Positions 30,941-39,966 of a stretch of DNA of 64,000 nucleotides are shown piece by piece. The notes below the pieces were generated by a model. The model had not been told where the DNA came from and ran no database searches. It saw nothing but the letters and a program-made list of their open reading frames with translations. This DNA comes from Pseudactinotalea sp. HY158 (lineage in GTDB: Bacteria > Actinomycetota > Actinomycetes > Actinomycetales > Beutenbergiaceae): positions 1,426,001 through 1,490,000 of the forward strand of contig NZ_CP045920.1 in the NCBI RefSeq assembly GCF_009660225.1, written 5' to 3'. Every line of letters begins with the position of its first letter. Within the stretch, counting starts at the first letter, position 1. Both the position numbers and the translations under genes were made by a program.

Positions 30941-31618
30941 GTGAGCGATGAGAAGCCTAACCGTGACCAGCACCCCGACGCGCCGACGATCGATCTCGAC
31001 GACATCGATCTCGGCTCCGTGGGGGACACCCCCGCCCAGCACCGCGGCCGCGTCGTCGTGGCCGAGGACGAGGCCCTCATCCGGCTCGACGTGGTCGAGA
31101 CCCTGAACGAGGCCGGATACGAGGTGGTCGGCGAGGCCGGTGACGGCGAGGCCGCCGTCAAGCTCGCCACCGAGCTCGAACCCGATCTCGTGGTCATGGA
31201 CGTCAAGATGCCGATCCTCGACGGAATCAGCGCCGCCGAGCGGATCACCAAGGCCCGGATCGCCCCGGTCGTGCTGCTCACGGCGTTCTCCCAGACGGAA
31301 CTGGTCGAGCGCGCCCGGGACGCCGGCGCCATGGCCTATGTGGTCAAGCCGTTCACGCCCGCGGACCTGCTCCCGGCGATCGAGATCGCGATGCACCGGC
31401 ACCGTGAGATCTCCGCCCTCGAGGCCGAGGTCGCCGACCTGACCGACCGGTTCGAGACCCGTAAGCGCGTCGACCGCGCCAAGGGCCTGCTCATGTCGAA
31501 GATGGGCCTGAGCGAGCCGGAGTCGTTCCGGTGGATCCAGAAGACCTCGATGGACCGTCGCCTGACCATGCGTGAGGTGGCCGACGCCGTCATCGATCAG
31601 GTCGGCGGCAAGAAGTAG
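30941..31618 (+). CDS. pdtaR: ANTAR-domain response regulator, PdtaR type
   Basis: The 225-residue protein has a receiver domain with acidic pocket VVAEDEALIR, phospho-acceptor VVMDVKMP and switch residues LLTAFS and VVKPF, and a C-terminal ANTAR domain (RVDRAKGLLMSKMGLSEPESFRWIQ). PdtaR-type regulators bind paired RNA hairpins when phosphorylated by PdtaS and control termination or translation. The N-terminal extension of about 40 residues is Asp-rich. The GTG start lies just beyond the divergent tRNA gene. No kinase gene is adjacent. Confidence 0.93.
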   Translation: MSDEKPNRDQHPDAPTIDLDDIDLGSVGDTPAQHRGRVVVAEDEALIRLDVVETLNEAGYEVVGEAGDGEAAVKLATELEPDLVVMDVKMPILDGISAAERITKARIAPVVLLTAFSQTELVERARDAGAMAYVVKPFTPADLLPAIEIAMHRHREISALEAEVADLTDRFETRKRVDRAKGLLMSKMGLSEPESFRWIQKTSMDRRLTMREVADAVIDQVGGKK

Positions 31619-31788
31619 CCCCATCCGGCTGCCGGCGGGGGTCGCCATCCGTCCGGTCGGTGTGACAGACTGCGGACCCTAGCGCAGCAGTTGACGCCCG
31701 GCCTGTACCGACACGCCGGTCCGAGCGGTCGGCGCCGCTGGACCGGTTCGGTGGCCGCGCGCCCGCGGCACGAGGATGAACAGGAGTG

Positions 31789-32379
31789 ATGACCGTGGCC
31801 TGGGGTAACCTCTCCGCGCGCCGGGCTGTACCCGGCGACTTCGACGACGTGCTCGAGATCCTCCGCCTCGCCCGGGCCGACTCCCCGCTCGGACCGCACC
31901 TGTGCAGCCCCGACGGCGATCGCGTGGCCGAGCAGCTGGCCGCCTGGTTCGAGCTCGCCGACACCCACCTGGTCGTGGCCGAGTCCGACGACCGGATCAT
32001 GGGCATCACGTTCTGCCAGATCGTGGACACGAGCGTCTTCGCCGACCTGCGGTTCCTGCAGATCGAGGCGGTCTTCGTGCATCCGGAGTTCCGCCGCCGG
32101 GGCGTGGGCCGCATGCTCATGACCGAGGTCGCGCACCTCGCCGTCGAGGTCGAGGCCGAGCGGATCGTCACGATCGTGCTCACCGGCGCCCGGAGCGAGC
32201 AGCGCTTCCTCGCCGGCCTCGGATTCGGACCGGCCGGGTCGCGCCGGATCGTCGACACCACCGCGCTCCTGCGGCGCCTCGAGGTGCCCGTGAGCCACCG
32301 GGAGCGCCGGGTGCGCGGCTTCGACGACCTCATCGCCCGCCGCCGCCGCAGCCGCGAGCTCACCGCCGCCCAGCACTGA
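31789..32379 (+). CDS. GNAT-family N-acetyltransferase
   Basis: The 196-residue protein carries the acetyl-CoA motif VHPEFRRRGVGRMLMTEV, preceded by LQIEAVFV, the GNAT motif A arrangement. The substrate cannot be told. CAGGAG overlaps the first candidates; starts at 31786 (GTG), 31789 (ATG) and 31795 (GTG, best spacing) are all possible. The C-terminal 40 residues are Arg-rich (RRRSRELTAAQH). Confidence 0.88.
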   Translation: MTVAWGNLSARRAVPGDFDDVLEILRLARADSPLGPHLCSPDGDRVAEQLAAWFELADTHLVVAESDDRIMGITFCQIVDTSVFADLRFLQIEAVFVHPEFRRRGVGRMLMTEVAHLAVEVEAERIVTIVLTGARSEQRFLAGLGFGPAGSRRIVDTTALLRRLEVPVSHRERRVRGFDDLIARRRRSRELTAAQH

Positions 32380-32394
32380 TCCGGCTCGTCGCGC

Positions 32395-32862
32395 TCACGC
32401 CTCCCGGATGAGACAGGTGAGCCGGGCCGAGCACAGCAGCCGGTCGCCCTCCTCGGTGCGCACCTCGACCGCGTAGACCGCGAGCGTGCGGCCCAGGTGA
32501 CGGGCCTCGGCCGTCGCCACGACCCAGCCCTCCCGGGCGGAGCGGTGGTGGGAGGCACTCAGCTCGATCCCCACGGCGAGCCGGCCCGGCCCGCCGTGGA
32601 GCATCGCCGCGAAGGAGCCGACCGTCTCGGCCAGGGCCGCACTCGCTCCGCCGTGCAGCAGCCCGGCGGGTTGGGTGTTCCCGGCGACCGGCATCCGGGC
32701 CGTGCACCGGCCCGCGCCCAGCTCCGTCAGCTCGATGCCCATCCGCTCGATGAGTGTGCCCTCGAGCGAATACCCCTCGTCCCGCATCCGCCGTAGCCGC
32801 TGTGACACGGCGTCCAGGTCCGGGGCGGGTGCGGTCGGGCTCGGTGGCGGCGTGTCGGTCAT
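32395..32862 (-). CDS. PaaI-type hotdog thioesterase
   Basis: The 155-residue protein has the hotdog signature PAGLLHGGASAALAETVGS, with HGG and the catalytic acidic residue on the central helix, and SHHRSAREGWVVATAEARHLGR in the second half. Relatives cleave phenylacetyl-, hydroxybenzoyl- or menaquinone-pathway acyl-CoAs. The ATG giving MTDTPPPSPT is preferred; the upstream frame overlaps the polA start. Only 19 bp separate this start from the divergent polA start. Confidence 0.87.
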   Translation of the reverse strand: MTDTPPPSPTAPAPDLDAVSQRLRRMRDEGYSLEGTLIERMGIELTELGAGRCTARMPVAGNTQPAGLLHGGASAALAETVGSFAAMLHGGPGRLAVGIELSASHHRSAREGWVVATAEARHLGRTLAVYAVEVRTEEGDRLLCSARLTCLIREA

Positions 32863-32881
32863 GCCACCTAGGGTGGCAGGT

Positions 32882-35545
32882 GTGACGACACCTGCGCGAG
32901 CGCGACTGCTGATCATCGACGGCCACTCGATGGCCTACCGGGCGTTCTTCGCCCTCCCGGCCGAGAACTTCTCCACCTCGACCGGGCAGACCACGAACGC
33001 CGTCTACGGGTTCACGTCGATGCTCATCAACCTCCTGCGCGACGAGAGCCCGACCCACGTCGCGGTCGCGTTCGACAAGTCCTCGCACACGTTCCGCACC
33101 GACACCTACCCCGAGTACAAGGCCGGCCGGGCGGAGACCCCGCAGGAGTTCCGCGGCCAGATCCCACTGATCATGAACGTGCTCGACGCCCTCGCGATCC
33201 CGCACGTGGCCCTCGACGGCTACGAGGCCGACGACATCCTCGCGACCTGGTCGACCCAGGCCGAGGCCGCCGACATCGACACGCTCATCTGCTCGGGCGA
33301 CCGGGACGCCTTCCAGCTCGTGACCGATCGGGTCACGGTGCTCTATCCGATCCGCGGCGTCTCGGAGCTCGCCCGGATGGACCCGGACGCGGTGTTCACC
33401 AAGTACGGCGTCTGGCCCGCCCAGTACCGCGACCTGGCCGCCCTCGTCGGGGAATCGGCCGACAACCTGCCCGGCGTGCCCAAGGTCGGGCCCAAGACCG
33501 CCGCGAAGTGGATCGGGCTGTACGACGGCCTCGACGGGATCGTCGCCCACGCCGACGTCATCGGCGGGGTCGCCGGGTCGAACCTGCGGGAGCATCTCGA
33601 CCAGGTCGTGCTCAACAAGACGCTCAACGGGCTCCTGACCGATCTCGACCTGCCCGTGCCCGCCGTCGCCGCGGAGCGCCGGGCCTACGAGCGCGAGGCC
33701 GTGCACGAGATCTTCGACGCGCTCGAGTTCCGGGTGCTGCGCGACCGCCTCTTCGCCCTCGGCGGCGCCGACGTCGAGACCGTCTCGGCCGAGACCTTCG
33801 ACGTCTCCGTCTCCGCCGATCCGCTCGCGGACTGGCTCGCCGCCCGCACCGGTCGGGTGCTCGGGGTGCACGTGAGCGGCGGCCTCGCCCACGGCAGCGG
33901 CGAGGCCTGGTCGATCGCGATCTCGGACGGCGAGAGCGCCGTCACCCGGGACCTCGCCCAGGTCTCGGGCCAGGAGGAGCGCGCCCTGGCCGACTGGCTC
34001 GCCGACCCGGCGGCCCCCAAGGCGCTGCACGAGGCGAAGGACGCCTGGCACCGGCTCGACGGCAGCGGCCTCCCGCTCGCGGGGGTCGCCTTCGACACCG
34101 CGATCGCCGCCTACCTGTGCCACCCCGACCAGCGCTCCTACGCACTCGAGGACCTGGCGCTGCGGCACCTCCAACGCGAACTGGTGGCCGAGGAGGGCAC
34201 CGGGGGACAGCAGGCCCTCAACCTCGACGGCGGGGATGCCGACGTCGACGGCGCGAGGCGAGCGGGCGCCGTCCATGCGCTCGTGGGAGCCCTCGACGGC
34301 GAGCTGACCATCCGGGAGGCCTGCGACCTGCTCACCGACCTCGAGCTGCCGGTCGCGTGGGTGCTCGCCGACATGGAGAAGACGGGCATCGCGGCCGACG
34401 TCGACTACCTCGAGGGCCTCGAACGGGACTTCACGCGGGCCGTCGAGGAGGCCGCGGCGGCCGCGTACGAGGTGATCGGACGGGAGGTCAACCTCTCCTC
34501 GCCGAAGCAGCTGCAGCAGGTGCTCTTCGAGGACCTGGAGATGCCCAAGACCCGCAAGACCAAGACGGGCTACACGACCGACGCCGACGCGCTCGCCGAC
34601 CTGTTCGCCAAGACCGAGCATGCGTTCCTGCAGCACCTGCTCACCCACCGCGACGCGATCCGGCTGCGGCAGACGGTCGAGTCGCTGCTGCGATTCGTCG
34701 CCCCCGACGGGCGCATCCACACGACCTACTCCCAGACGGTGGCGGCCACGGGCCGACTCAGCTCGGCCGATCCGAACCTGCAGAACATCCCCATCCGCAC
34801 GGAGGCCGGCACCCGCATCCGGGAGGCGTTCGTGGTGGGCGAGGGCTTCGAGACCCTCCTCACCGCCGACTACTCCCAGATCGAGATGCGCATCATGGCG
34901 CACATGTCCGGCGATGCCGGGCTCATCGCCGCGTTCAACTCCGGGGAGGACCTGCACTCGTTCGTGGGCTCGCGCGTGTTCGGCGTCGAGCCGTCCGAGG
35001 TGACCGCGCCGATGCGCTCGAAGATCAAGGCGATGAGCTACGGGCTCGCGTACGGGCTGTCGGCCTTCGGGCTCTCGAAGCAGCTGCGGATCGCGACGTC
35101 GGAGGCGCGCGGGCTCATGGCCGACTACTTCGAGCGGTTCGGCGGGGTGCGCGACTACCTCGAGGGGGTCGTGGCGCAGGCGCGCTCGAGCGGCTACACG
35201 CAGACCCTGCTCGGCCGGCGCCGCTACCTGCCGGACCTTACGAGCGACAACCGGCAGCGGCGGGAGATGGCCGAGCGGATGGCCCTCAACGCGCCGATCC
35301 AGGGCAGCGCGGCCGACCTCGTCAAGGTGGCGATGGTGCGGGTGGCCGAGGCGTTCACGGCCGCCGGGCTCGCCTCGCGGCTGCTGCTGCAGGTGCACGA
35401 CGAACTCGTGGTCGAGGTCGCGCCGGGGGAGCGGGCGGAGGTCGAGCGGATCCTGCGGGCCGAGATGGCCGGGGCGGCGGACCTGTCGGTGCCGCTCGAG
35501 GTGTCCGTCGGGGCCGGGGACAGCTGGCGCACCGCGGGCCACTGA
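32882..35545 (+). CDS. polA: DNA polymerase I
   Basis: The 887-residue protein has a 5'-3' exonuclease domain (about 1-290: DGHSMAYRAFFALP, YEADDILAT, LPGVPKVGPKTAAKW), a middle 3'-5' exonuclease-like domain (about 315-480) and the polymerase domain with motif A DYSQIEMRIMAHMSGD, motif B RSKIKAMSYGLAYG and motif C QVHDELVVE. The middle domain lacks the DxE metal-binding pair (VLGVHVSGGLAHG at that place), so proofreading should be absent, as in many actinobacteria. It acts in repair and Okazaki-fragment processing. The GTG start has GGTGGCAGGT before it. Confidence 0.97.
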   Translation: MTTPARARLLIIDGHSMAYRAFFALPAENFSTSTGQTTNAVYGFTSMLINLLRDESPTHVAVAFDKSSHTFRTDTYPEYKAGRAETPQEFRGQIPLIMNVLDALAIPHVALDGYEADDILATWSTQAEAADIDTLICSGDRDAFQLVTDRVTVLYPIRGVSELARMDPDAVFTKYGVWPAQYRDLAALVGESADNLPGVPKVGPKTAAKWIGLYDGLDGIVAHADVIGGVAGSNLREHLDQVVLNKTLNGLLTDLDLPVPAVAAERRAYEREAVHEIFDALEFRVLRDRLFALGGADVETVSAETFDVSVSADPLADWLAARTGRVLGVHVSGGLAHGSGEAWSIAISDGESAVTRDLAQVSGQEERALADWLADPAAPKALHEAKDAWHRLDGSGLPLAGVAFDTAIAAYLCHPDQRSYALEDLALRHLQRELVAEEGTGGQQALNLDGGDADVDGARRAGAVHALVGALDGELTIREACDLLTDLELPVAWVLADMEKTGIAADVDYLEGLERDFTRAVEEAAAAAYEVIGREVNLSSPKQLQQVLFEDLEMPKTRKTKTGYTTDADALADLFAKTEHAFLQHLLTHRDAIRLRQTVESLLRFVAPDGRIHTTYSQTVAATGRLSSADPNLQNIPIRTEAGTRIREAFVVGEGFETLLTADYSQIEMRIMAHMSGDAGLIAAFNSGEDLHSFVGSRVFGVEPSEVTAPMRSKIKAMSYGLAYGLSAFGLSKQLRIATSEARGLMADYFERFGGVRDYLEGVVAQARSSGYTQTLLGRRRYLPDLTSDNRQRREMAERMALNAPIQGSAADLVKVAMVRVAEAFTAAGLASRLLLQVHDELVVEVAPGERAEVERILRAEMAGAADLSVPLEVSVGAGDSWRTAGH

Positions 35546-35552
35546 GAGCGCC

Positions 35553-36362
35553 TCAGCCGGTCAGCTGCGACCGGATGATCAGCGTGCCCGGCAGGTACTC
35601 ACCCCGCACCGGCCCCCAGCCTCCCCACACGTGGGTGTTGCCCGGCTGCCACTCCGGCTCGACCAGCTCGACGATCCGGAATCCGCTCTCGGTCAGGTCG
35701 CGCACGTGGTCGCCGATCGTGCGATGGAACTCGGCGTACGTGCCGTCGGCCGAGGTCTCCGCGTACGGGGTGCGGTCGAAATAGGAGCGATCGGCCGTGA
35801 GGGCGGTGGGGTCGTCCGGGAACGCCCAGCGGATCGGGTGCGTGGTGGCGAACGTCCAGTGCCCGCCCGGTCGGAGCACCCGGGCCACCTCCCGGTGCAC
35901 CTCGCGGGCGTCGGCGACGAACGGGATCGCCCCGAACGCCGTGAACACCTGGTCGAAGCTGCTCGCTGCGAAGGGCTGGGAGCGGGCATCGGCCACCTGG
36001 ACCGGCACGACGACTCCCGTGCCGGCGTTGAGCTCGCGGGCCGCCTCGACCATCCCGGGAGCCAGGTCCGTGGCCACCACGTCGACGCCGCGGGCGGTGA
36101 GCCAGCGGGCGCACTGGGCGGCCCCCGCCCCGATCTCCAGCAGCCGCTGTCCGCGGAGGGAGTCGAGGTCGCCGAGGAGGCGGGCCTCGGATTCGAGCAG
36201 CCCCTCGGGGCACCACCGGAACTCGGCCGGCCCGAGGAACTCGCCGAACTCGGCCAGGTACTCCCGGGCGTGCCCGCTCCAGTAGGCGCGGTTGCCGTCG
36301 ACTGCCGCTTCGGGATCCACCGGGAAGTAGCCCGCGCGGCCCGGGCGCTCAGCTGCACACAT
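35553..36362 (-). CDS. Class I SAM-dependent methyltransferase
   Basis: The 269-residue protein has the SAM motif I LLEIGAGAAQCARWL, followed by VVATDLAPGMVEAA and the post-I region FDQVFTAFGAIPF. It resembles Methyltransf_11 enzymes of small molecules. Substrate is unknown. It lies tail to tail with polA, the two stops being 7 bp apart, and divergent from the mannosyltransferase gene over 112 bp. Confidence 0.9.
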   Translation of the reverse strand: MCAAERPGRAGYFPVDPEAAVDGNRAYWSGHAREYLAEFGEFLGPAEFRWCPEGLLESEARLLGDLDSLRGQRLLEIGAGAAQCARWLTARGVDVVATDLAPGMVEAARELNAGTGVVVPVQVADARSQPFAASSFDQVFTAFGAIPFVADAREVHREVARVLRPGGHWTFATTHPIRWAFPDDPTALTADRSYFDRTPYAETSADGTYAEFHRTIGDHVRDLTESGFRIVELVEPEWQPGNTHVWGGWGPVRGEYLPGTLIIRSQLTG

Positions 36363-36474
36363 GGGCCCCAGCCTGCCAGAGACTCACGCACGCTCCGGTG
36401 GGCTCGCGCGGGACCGGTCGGGGCCGAAGCCGGATAGATTGGCGGGAGTCCCGCGGCGCCCAGGTGGAGAGAAG

Positions 36475-37605
36475 ATGCCCCGCACCCTTGTGCTCACCAA
36501 TGACTTCCCGCCCCGCCAGGGCGGGATCGAGACCTTCATCGCGGCGCTGACCGACCGGCTCGGCCCGGATCTGGTCGTGTACACCGCCGCGATGCCCGGC
36601 GACGCCGAGGTGGATGCGGGCCTCGACTTCCCCGTGATCCGGGATCGCAGCTCGATGCTGCTGCCGACGCCGCGGGTGCGCCGGGCCGTCGTGGCGGCCC
36701 TGCGCGAACACGGCTGCGACCGGGTGCTCATCGGATCCTCGGTCCCGCTCGGCCTGCTCGCCCCGGCGCTGCGTGCGGCCGGTGCCCGGCGGATCGTCGC
36801 GATCACCCACGGCCACGAGACCTGGTGGGCGCGCGTGCCGCTCACCCGGCCGCTGCTGCGCCGGGTCGGGGACGCCGTCGACGTGCTCACCTACATCTCC
36901 ACCTGGACCCGCGACGAGATCGCCCGCGGCCTCTCGCAAGCCGGCCGCGCGCGTCAGCAGCGCCTCACCCCGGGCGTCGATCCGGAGCGGTTCCGCCCCG
37001 GCAGTGGCGGCGCCCGCGTGCGCGCCGACCTCGGGCTCGGGGACGACGTCCCGGTCGTCGTGTGCACCGCCCGCCTCGTCAAGCGCAAGGGGCAGGACAT
37101 GCTCGTGCGCGCCTGGCCGCGCGTGCTCGCCGCCGTTCCGGGCGCCCGGCTCGTGCTCGTGGGCGACGGCCCGCGCCGCCGCGCACTCGAGCGGCTCGCC
37201 GGCCGGTTGGGCGTCCGGGAGTCGGTGGTCTTCACCGGGGGAGTGCCCTGGGAGCGGATCCCGGGTTACGTCGACGCCGCCGACGTGTTCGCCGGCCCCT
37301 CCCGCACCCGGCTGTTCGGGCTCGAGCCGGAGGGGCTGGGGATCGTCTACCTCGAGGCCTCCGCCTGCGAGCGGCCGATCGTCGTCGGTCGCAGCGGCGG
37401 GGCGCCGGACACCGTGGTCGACGGCGAGACCGGCTACCTGGTGGACCCCCGCGACCCGGACGACATCGCGCGCCGGCTCGTCGACCTGCTCCGCGACCCC
37501 GGGCTGCGCCTCGCGATGGGCCGGCGCGGCCGGGCGCGCGTGGTCGAGGGCTGGACCTGGGATCAGGTCGCCGCCGACTGTGCCGATCATCTCGACCCTC
37601 AGTGA
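36475..37605 (+). CDS. GDP-mannose-dependent mannosyltransferase, PimB'-like
   Basis: The 376-residue GT-B enzyme has LVLTNDFPPRQGGIETF, ITHGHETWW, LTPGVDPERFRPG, ARLVKRKGQDML, FTGGVPWE and EPEGLGIVYLEASACE, the pattern of PimB' (second mannose of phosphatidylinositol mannosides) and MgtA. It would act on the inner face of the membrane in PIM/lipoglycan synthesis. GGAGAGAAG lies directly upstream of the ATG. The specific acceptor is inferred from motif similarity that I recall, not from a search. Confidence 0.8.
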   Translation: MPRTLVLTNDFPPRQGGIETFIAALTDRLGPDLVVYTAAMPGDAEVDAGLDFPVIRDRSSMLLPTPRVRRAVVAALREHGCDRVLIGSSVPLGLLAPALRAAGARRIVAITHGHETWWARVPLTRPLLRRVGDAVDVLTYISTWTRDEIARGLSQAGRARQQRLTPGVDPERFRPGSGGARVRADLGLGDDVPVVVCTARLVKRKGQDMLVRAWPRVLAAVPGARLVLVGDGPRRRALERLAGRLGVRESVVFTGGVPWERIPGYVDAADVFAGPSRTRLFGLEPEGLGIVYLEASACERPIVVGRSGGAPDTVVDGETGYLVDPRDPDDIARRLVDLLRDPGLRLAMGRRGRARVVEGWTWDQVAADCADHLDPQ

Positions 37606-37654
37606 CGTCGGCGGCCCCGATGCCCCCGCGCCGGACCGGCCGCATACTGGTGCC

Positions 37655-38005
37655 ATGAGTTCGTCGCCACCTTCGACCGATGCGGACTGTGTCACCTCGC
37701 TCGCCCGTGAGCCGATCGCCGGGCCCGAGGCGGTGGAGCTCGCGCGGCTGTTCAAGGCGCTCGGAGATCCCAGCCGGCTCCGGCTCCTCTCGCTCATCGC
37801 CGCCCACGAGGGCGGCCGCGCGTGCGTCTGCGACCTGACCGAGCCGCTCGGGCTGAGCCAGCCCACCGTGTCCCATCACCTGCGGGTGCTCCGCGAGGCC
37901 GGCCTGGTCACGAGCGAACGACGGGGCACGTGGGTGCACTACTCGCTCGTGCCCGCCGCGCTCGACCGGGTGGCCGTGGTCGCCGCCATCGATCGCCCGC
38001 GCTGA
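37655..38005 (+). CDS. arsR: ArsR-family metalloregulator
   Basis: The 116-residue winged-helix protein has LARLFKALGDPSRLRLLSLI, then ACVCDLTEPLGLSQPTVSHHLRVLREAGLV. The CVC pair in the alpha-3 helix with its neighbours is the As(III)/Sb(III) site of classic ArsR. It should repress the arsenite pump gene downstream and release on arsenite. A dyad of the expected kind lies 34 bp after its stop. The gene starts at an ATG 50 bp after the glycosyltransferase. Confidence 0.9.
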   Translation: MSSSPPSTDADCVTSLAREPIAGPEAVELARLFKALGDPSRLRLLSLIAAHEGGRACVCDLTEPLGLSQPTVSHHLRVLREAGLVTSERRGTWVHYSLVPAALDRVAVVAAIDRPR

Positions 38006-38038
38006 CCGGTGGTTCGGTCGCCGGGCCACCGACCTTGA

Positions 38039-38054
38039 ATTGACGAATATCAAT
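38039..38054. promoter_or_regulatory. Candidate ArsR operator ATTGA-N6-TCAAT
   Basis: ATTGACGAATATCAAT is a perfect 5-bp inverted repeat with a 6-bp centre, the form used by ArsR/SmtB repressors, in a small AT-rich island between arsR and arsB. The sequence TTGACG inside it could also be the -35 box of the arsB promoter, so binding would block the polymerase. Confidence 0.7.
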
Positions 38055-38119
38055 ATAGCCTCCTACCCTTGCCCGGGGCACCCGCCCCGGACGAACGAAC
38101 AAGGATGGACGGACCGCGC

Positions 38120-38203
38120 ATGAGCGCCCTGACGAAGGAACCCCGCCGGCCGGTCCGGTGCGGCTGCACCCACCCCGCCAGCAGCCACCCCGGGGAGGCC
38201 TGA
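38120..38203 (+). CDS. 27-residue leader ORF with CGC motif before arsB
   Basis: An ATG opens 27 codons ending at a TGA 2 bp before the chosen arsB start. The peptide has VRCGCTHPASSHPGEA, i.e. two Cys and two His close together, and an Arg-rich beginning. The arsB Shine-Dalgarno lies inside its last codons, so translating it would affect arsB. It may be a leader peptide or a small metal-binding protein. AAGGATGGACGG lies upstream of its ATG. I know of no named family. Confidence 0.45.
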   Translation: MSALTKEPRRPVRCGCTHPASSHPGEA

Positions 38204-38205
38204 CC

Positions 38206-39666
38206 GTGCTGCTCGCGGTACTCATCTTCCTCGTCACGCTCGTGCTGGTCGTCTGGCAGCCGCGCGGCCTGGGCATCGGCTGGAGCGCCCTCGGGGGTGC
38301 GGTGGTCGCACTCCTCGTCGGGGTCGTCGACCTGAGCGACGTGCCCACGGTGTGGGACATCGTGTGGAACGCCACGCTCACGTTCGTGACGGTCCTCATC
38401 ATCTGTTCGATCCTCGACGAGGCGGGGTTCTTCGACTGGGCCGCGCTCCACGTGGCGCGCTGGGCGCGGGGCAGCGGAAGCGCCCTGTTCAACCTCATCG
38501 TCGTGCTCGGCGCGGCGGTGGCGGCCCTGTTCGCCAACGACGGCGCGGCGCTGGTCATGACCCCGATCGTGTTCCAGATGATCGTCGCCCTGCGCTTCTC
38601 CCCGAAGGTCGCGTTCGGGCTCGTCATCGCCACGGGGTTCATCGCGGACACCGCGAGCCTGCCGTTCGTCGTCTCGAACCTGGTGAACATCGTCATCGCC
38701 GACTATTTCGGCATCGGCTTCGCGCGCTACGCGCTCGTGATGGTGCCCGTCGCGATCGTCTCCCTGCTGGCGAGTCTGGCGGTCCTGCGCCTCTTCTTCC
38801 GCCGCTCCATTCCGGGCCGGTACGACGTGACCGCGCTCCGGCGCCCCGCCGACGCGGTCGTCGATCCGATGACCTTCCGCGCCGGCTTCGCCGTGCTCGG
38901 CGTCCTCCTCGTCGGGTACTTCACGGCCGACGCCATCGGCGTGCCCGTCGCCGCCGTCGCCGGCCTGTGCGCCCTCGCCCTGGCCCTCATCGCGGCCCGG
39001 CGTCCGCGCCGGCTCGTCCAATGGGTGAGCGCGCGCCGCCCCGCGGCCCGCGAGATCGCCCACCTCACCCCCTCCGCGCCCGAGCGCTCCGTCGCAGGGC
39101 GGGGAACGGGTCCGGCCGCCGGGGCCGGGGAGAGCGGCGGGCCGGCGGCCGAGGCGCACGCTCCGGCTGCGCCGCCGATCGCCGTCGGTTCCGTCATCCG
39201 ATCCGCGCCCTGGCAGGTCGTGCTCTTCAGCGTCGGGATGTACCTCGTGGTCTATGGCCTGCAGAACGCGGGGCTTACGGACCACCTGGGCTCGCTCCTG
39301 TCCGCCCTGGCCGCCCACGGCGACGTCGTGACCGCCACCGGGACCGGGTTCCTCGTGGCCGGAATGTCCGCGGTGATGAACAACATGCCCACCACCCTCA
39401 TCGCGGCCCTGGGCATCGACGCCGCGGGAGTCGGCGGGCTGACCGAACAGATGATGGCCTATGCCGCCGTCATCGGTGCCGACCTCGGCCCGAAGATCAC
39501 CCCGATCGGCAGTCTCGCCACCCTGCTGTGGCTCGCCGTGCTCGACCGCAGGCACATGCACATCGGCTGGGGGACGTACTTCAAGGTCGGAATTGTGCTC
39601 ACCGTTCCCGTCCTGGCCGTCACGCTCCTCGCCCTGGCCGGCTGGCTCACCCTGCTCGGCCCCTGA
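38206..39666 (+). CDS. arsB: Arsenite efflux membrane protein ArsB
   Basis: The 486-residue protein has about 11-12 helices, and ANDGAALVMTPIVF, ATGFIADTASLPFVVSNLVNIV and MSAVMNNMPTTL, the paired helix-loop features of ArsB/ion transporter superfamily pumps. It expels arsenite or antimonite using the proton gradient; no arsA is present. The GTG chosen has GGGGAGG 8 bp upstream; a GTG 48 bp upstream is less likely. Between helices a Ser/Gly/Ala-rich cytoplasmic loop (about residues 275-320) is longer than usual. Confidence 0.9.
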   Translation: MLLAVLIFLVTLVLVVWQPRGLGIGWSALGGAVVALLVGVVDLSDVPTVWDIVWNATLTFVTVLIICSILDEAGFFDWAALHVARWARGSGSALFNLIVVLGAAVAALFANDGAALVMTPIVFQMIVALRFSPKVAFGLVIATGFIADTASLPFVVSNLVNIVIADYFGIGFARYALVMVPVAIVSLLASLAVLRLFFRRSIPGRYDVTALRRPADAVVDPMTFRAGFAVLGVLLVGYFTADAIGVPVAAVAGLCALALALIAARRPRRLVQWVSARRPAAREIAHLTPSAPERSVAGRGTGPAAGAGESGGPAAEAHAPAAPPIAVGSVIRSAPWQVVLFSVGMYLVVYGLQNAGLTDHLGSLLSALAAHGDVVTATGTGFLVAGMSAVMNNMPTTLIAALGIDAAGVGGLTEQMMAYAAVIGADLGPKITPIGSLATLLWLAVLDRRHMHIGWGTYFKVGIVLTVPVLAVTLLALAGWLTLLGP

Positions 39667-39966
39667 GTCCGCCGCGCCGCCCGACCACTCACCGTCCCGC
39701 CGGGGGACGCCGGACTGTGAGCCGGTCGCCGGTGTCGGCGGCTCGGCCCGCCTGATATGCTGAAGGGCGGTTCCCAGTGCATAGCGCGCGTTCCGACCCG
39801 TTCGTCCCGCCGATGCGGCCGATGTGTTCGCCACATCGACCGTGATCGGCCGTGATCGACGGAGTCGGCTCGGCTCGCCCCGGGACGCCGTCGGCGCTCA
39901 GCGTTCCGCGAGCGGCCGAATGTCCATTATCCATACGATCCCCCTGTCCACATCGGAGTTCATCTC
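39667..39966 (+). promoter_or_regulatory. Leader/promoter region of rpsA
   Basis: This 300-bp gap holds no gene that I can support. TATGCT at 39756-39761 is a candidate -10 element, giving a leader of about 200 nt before rpsA. Leaders of S1 genes can be autoregulated, but I see no known motif. GTGATCGGCCGTGATCGACGG near 39842-39862 contains a short direct repeat (GTGATCGgC / GTGATCGaC). Confidence 0.4.
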
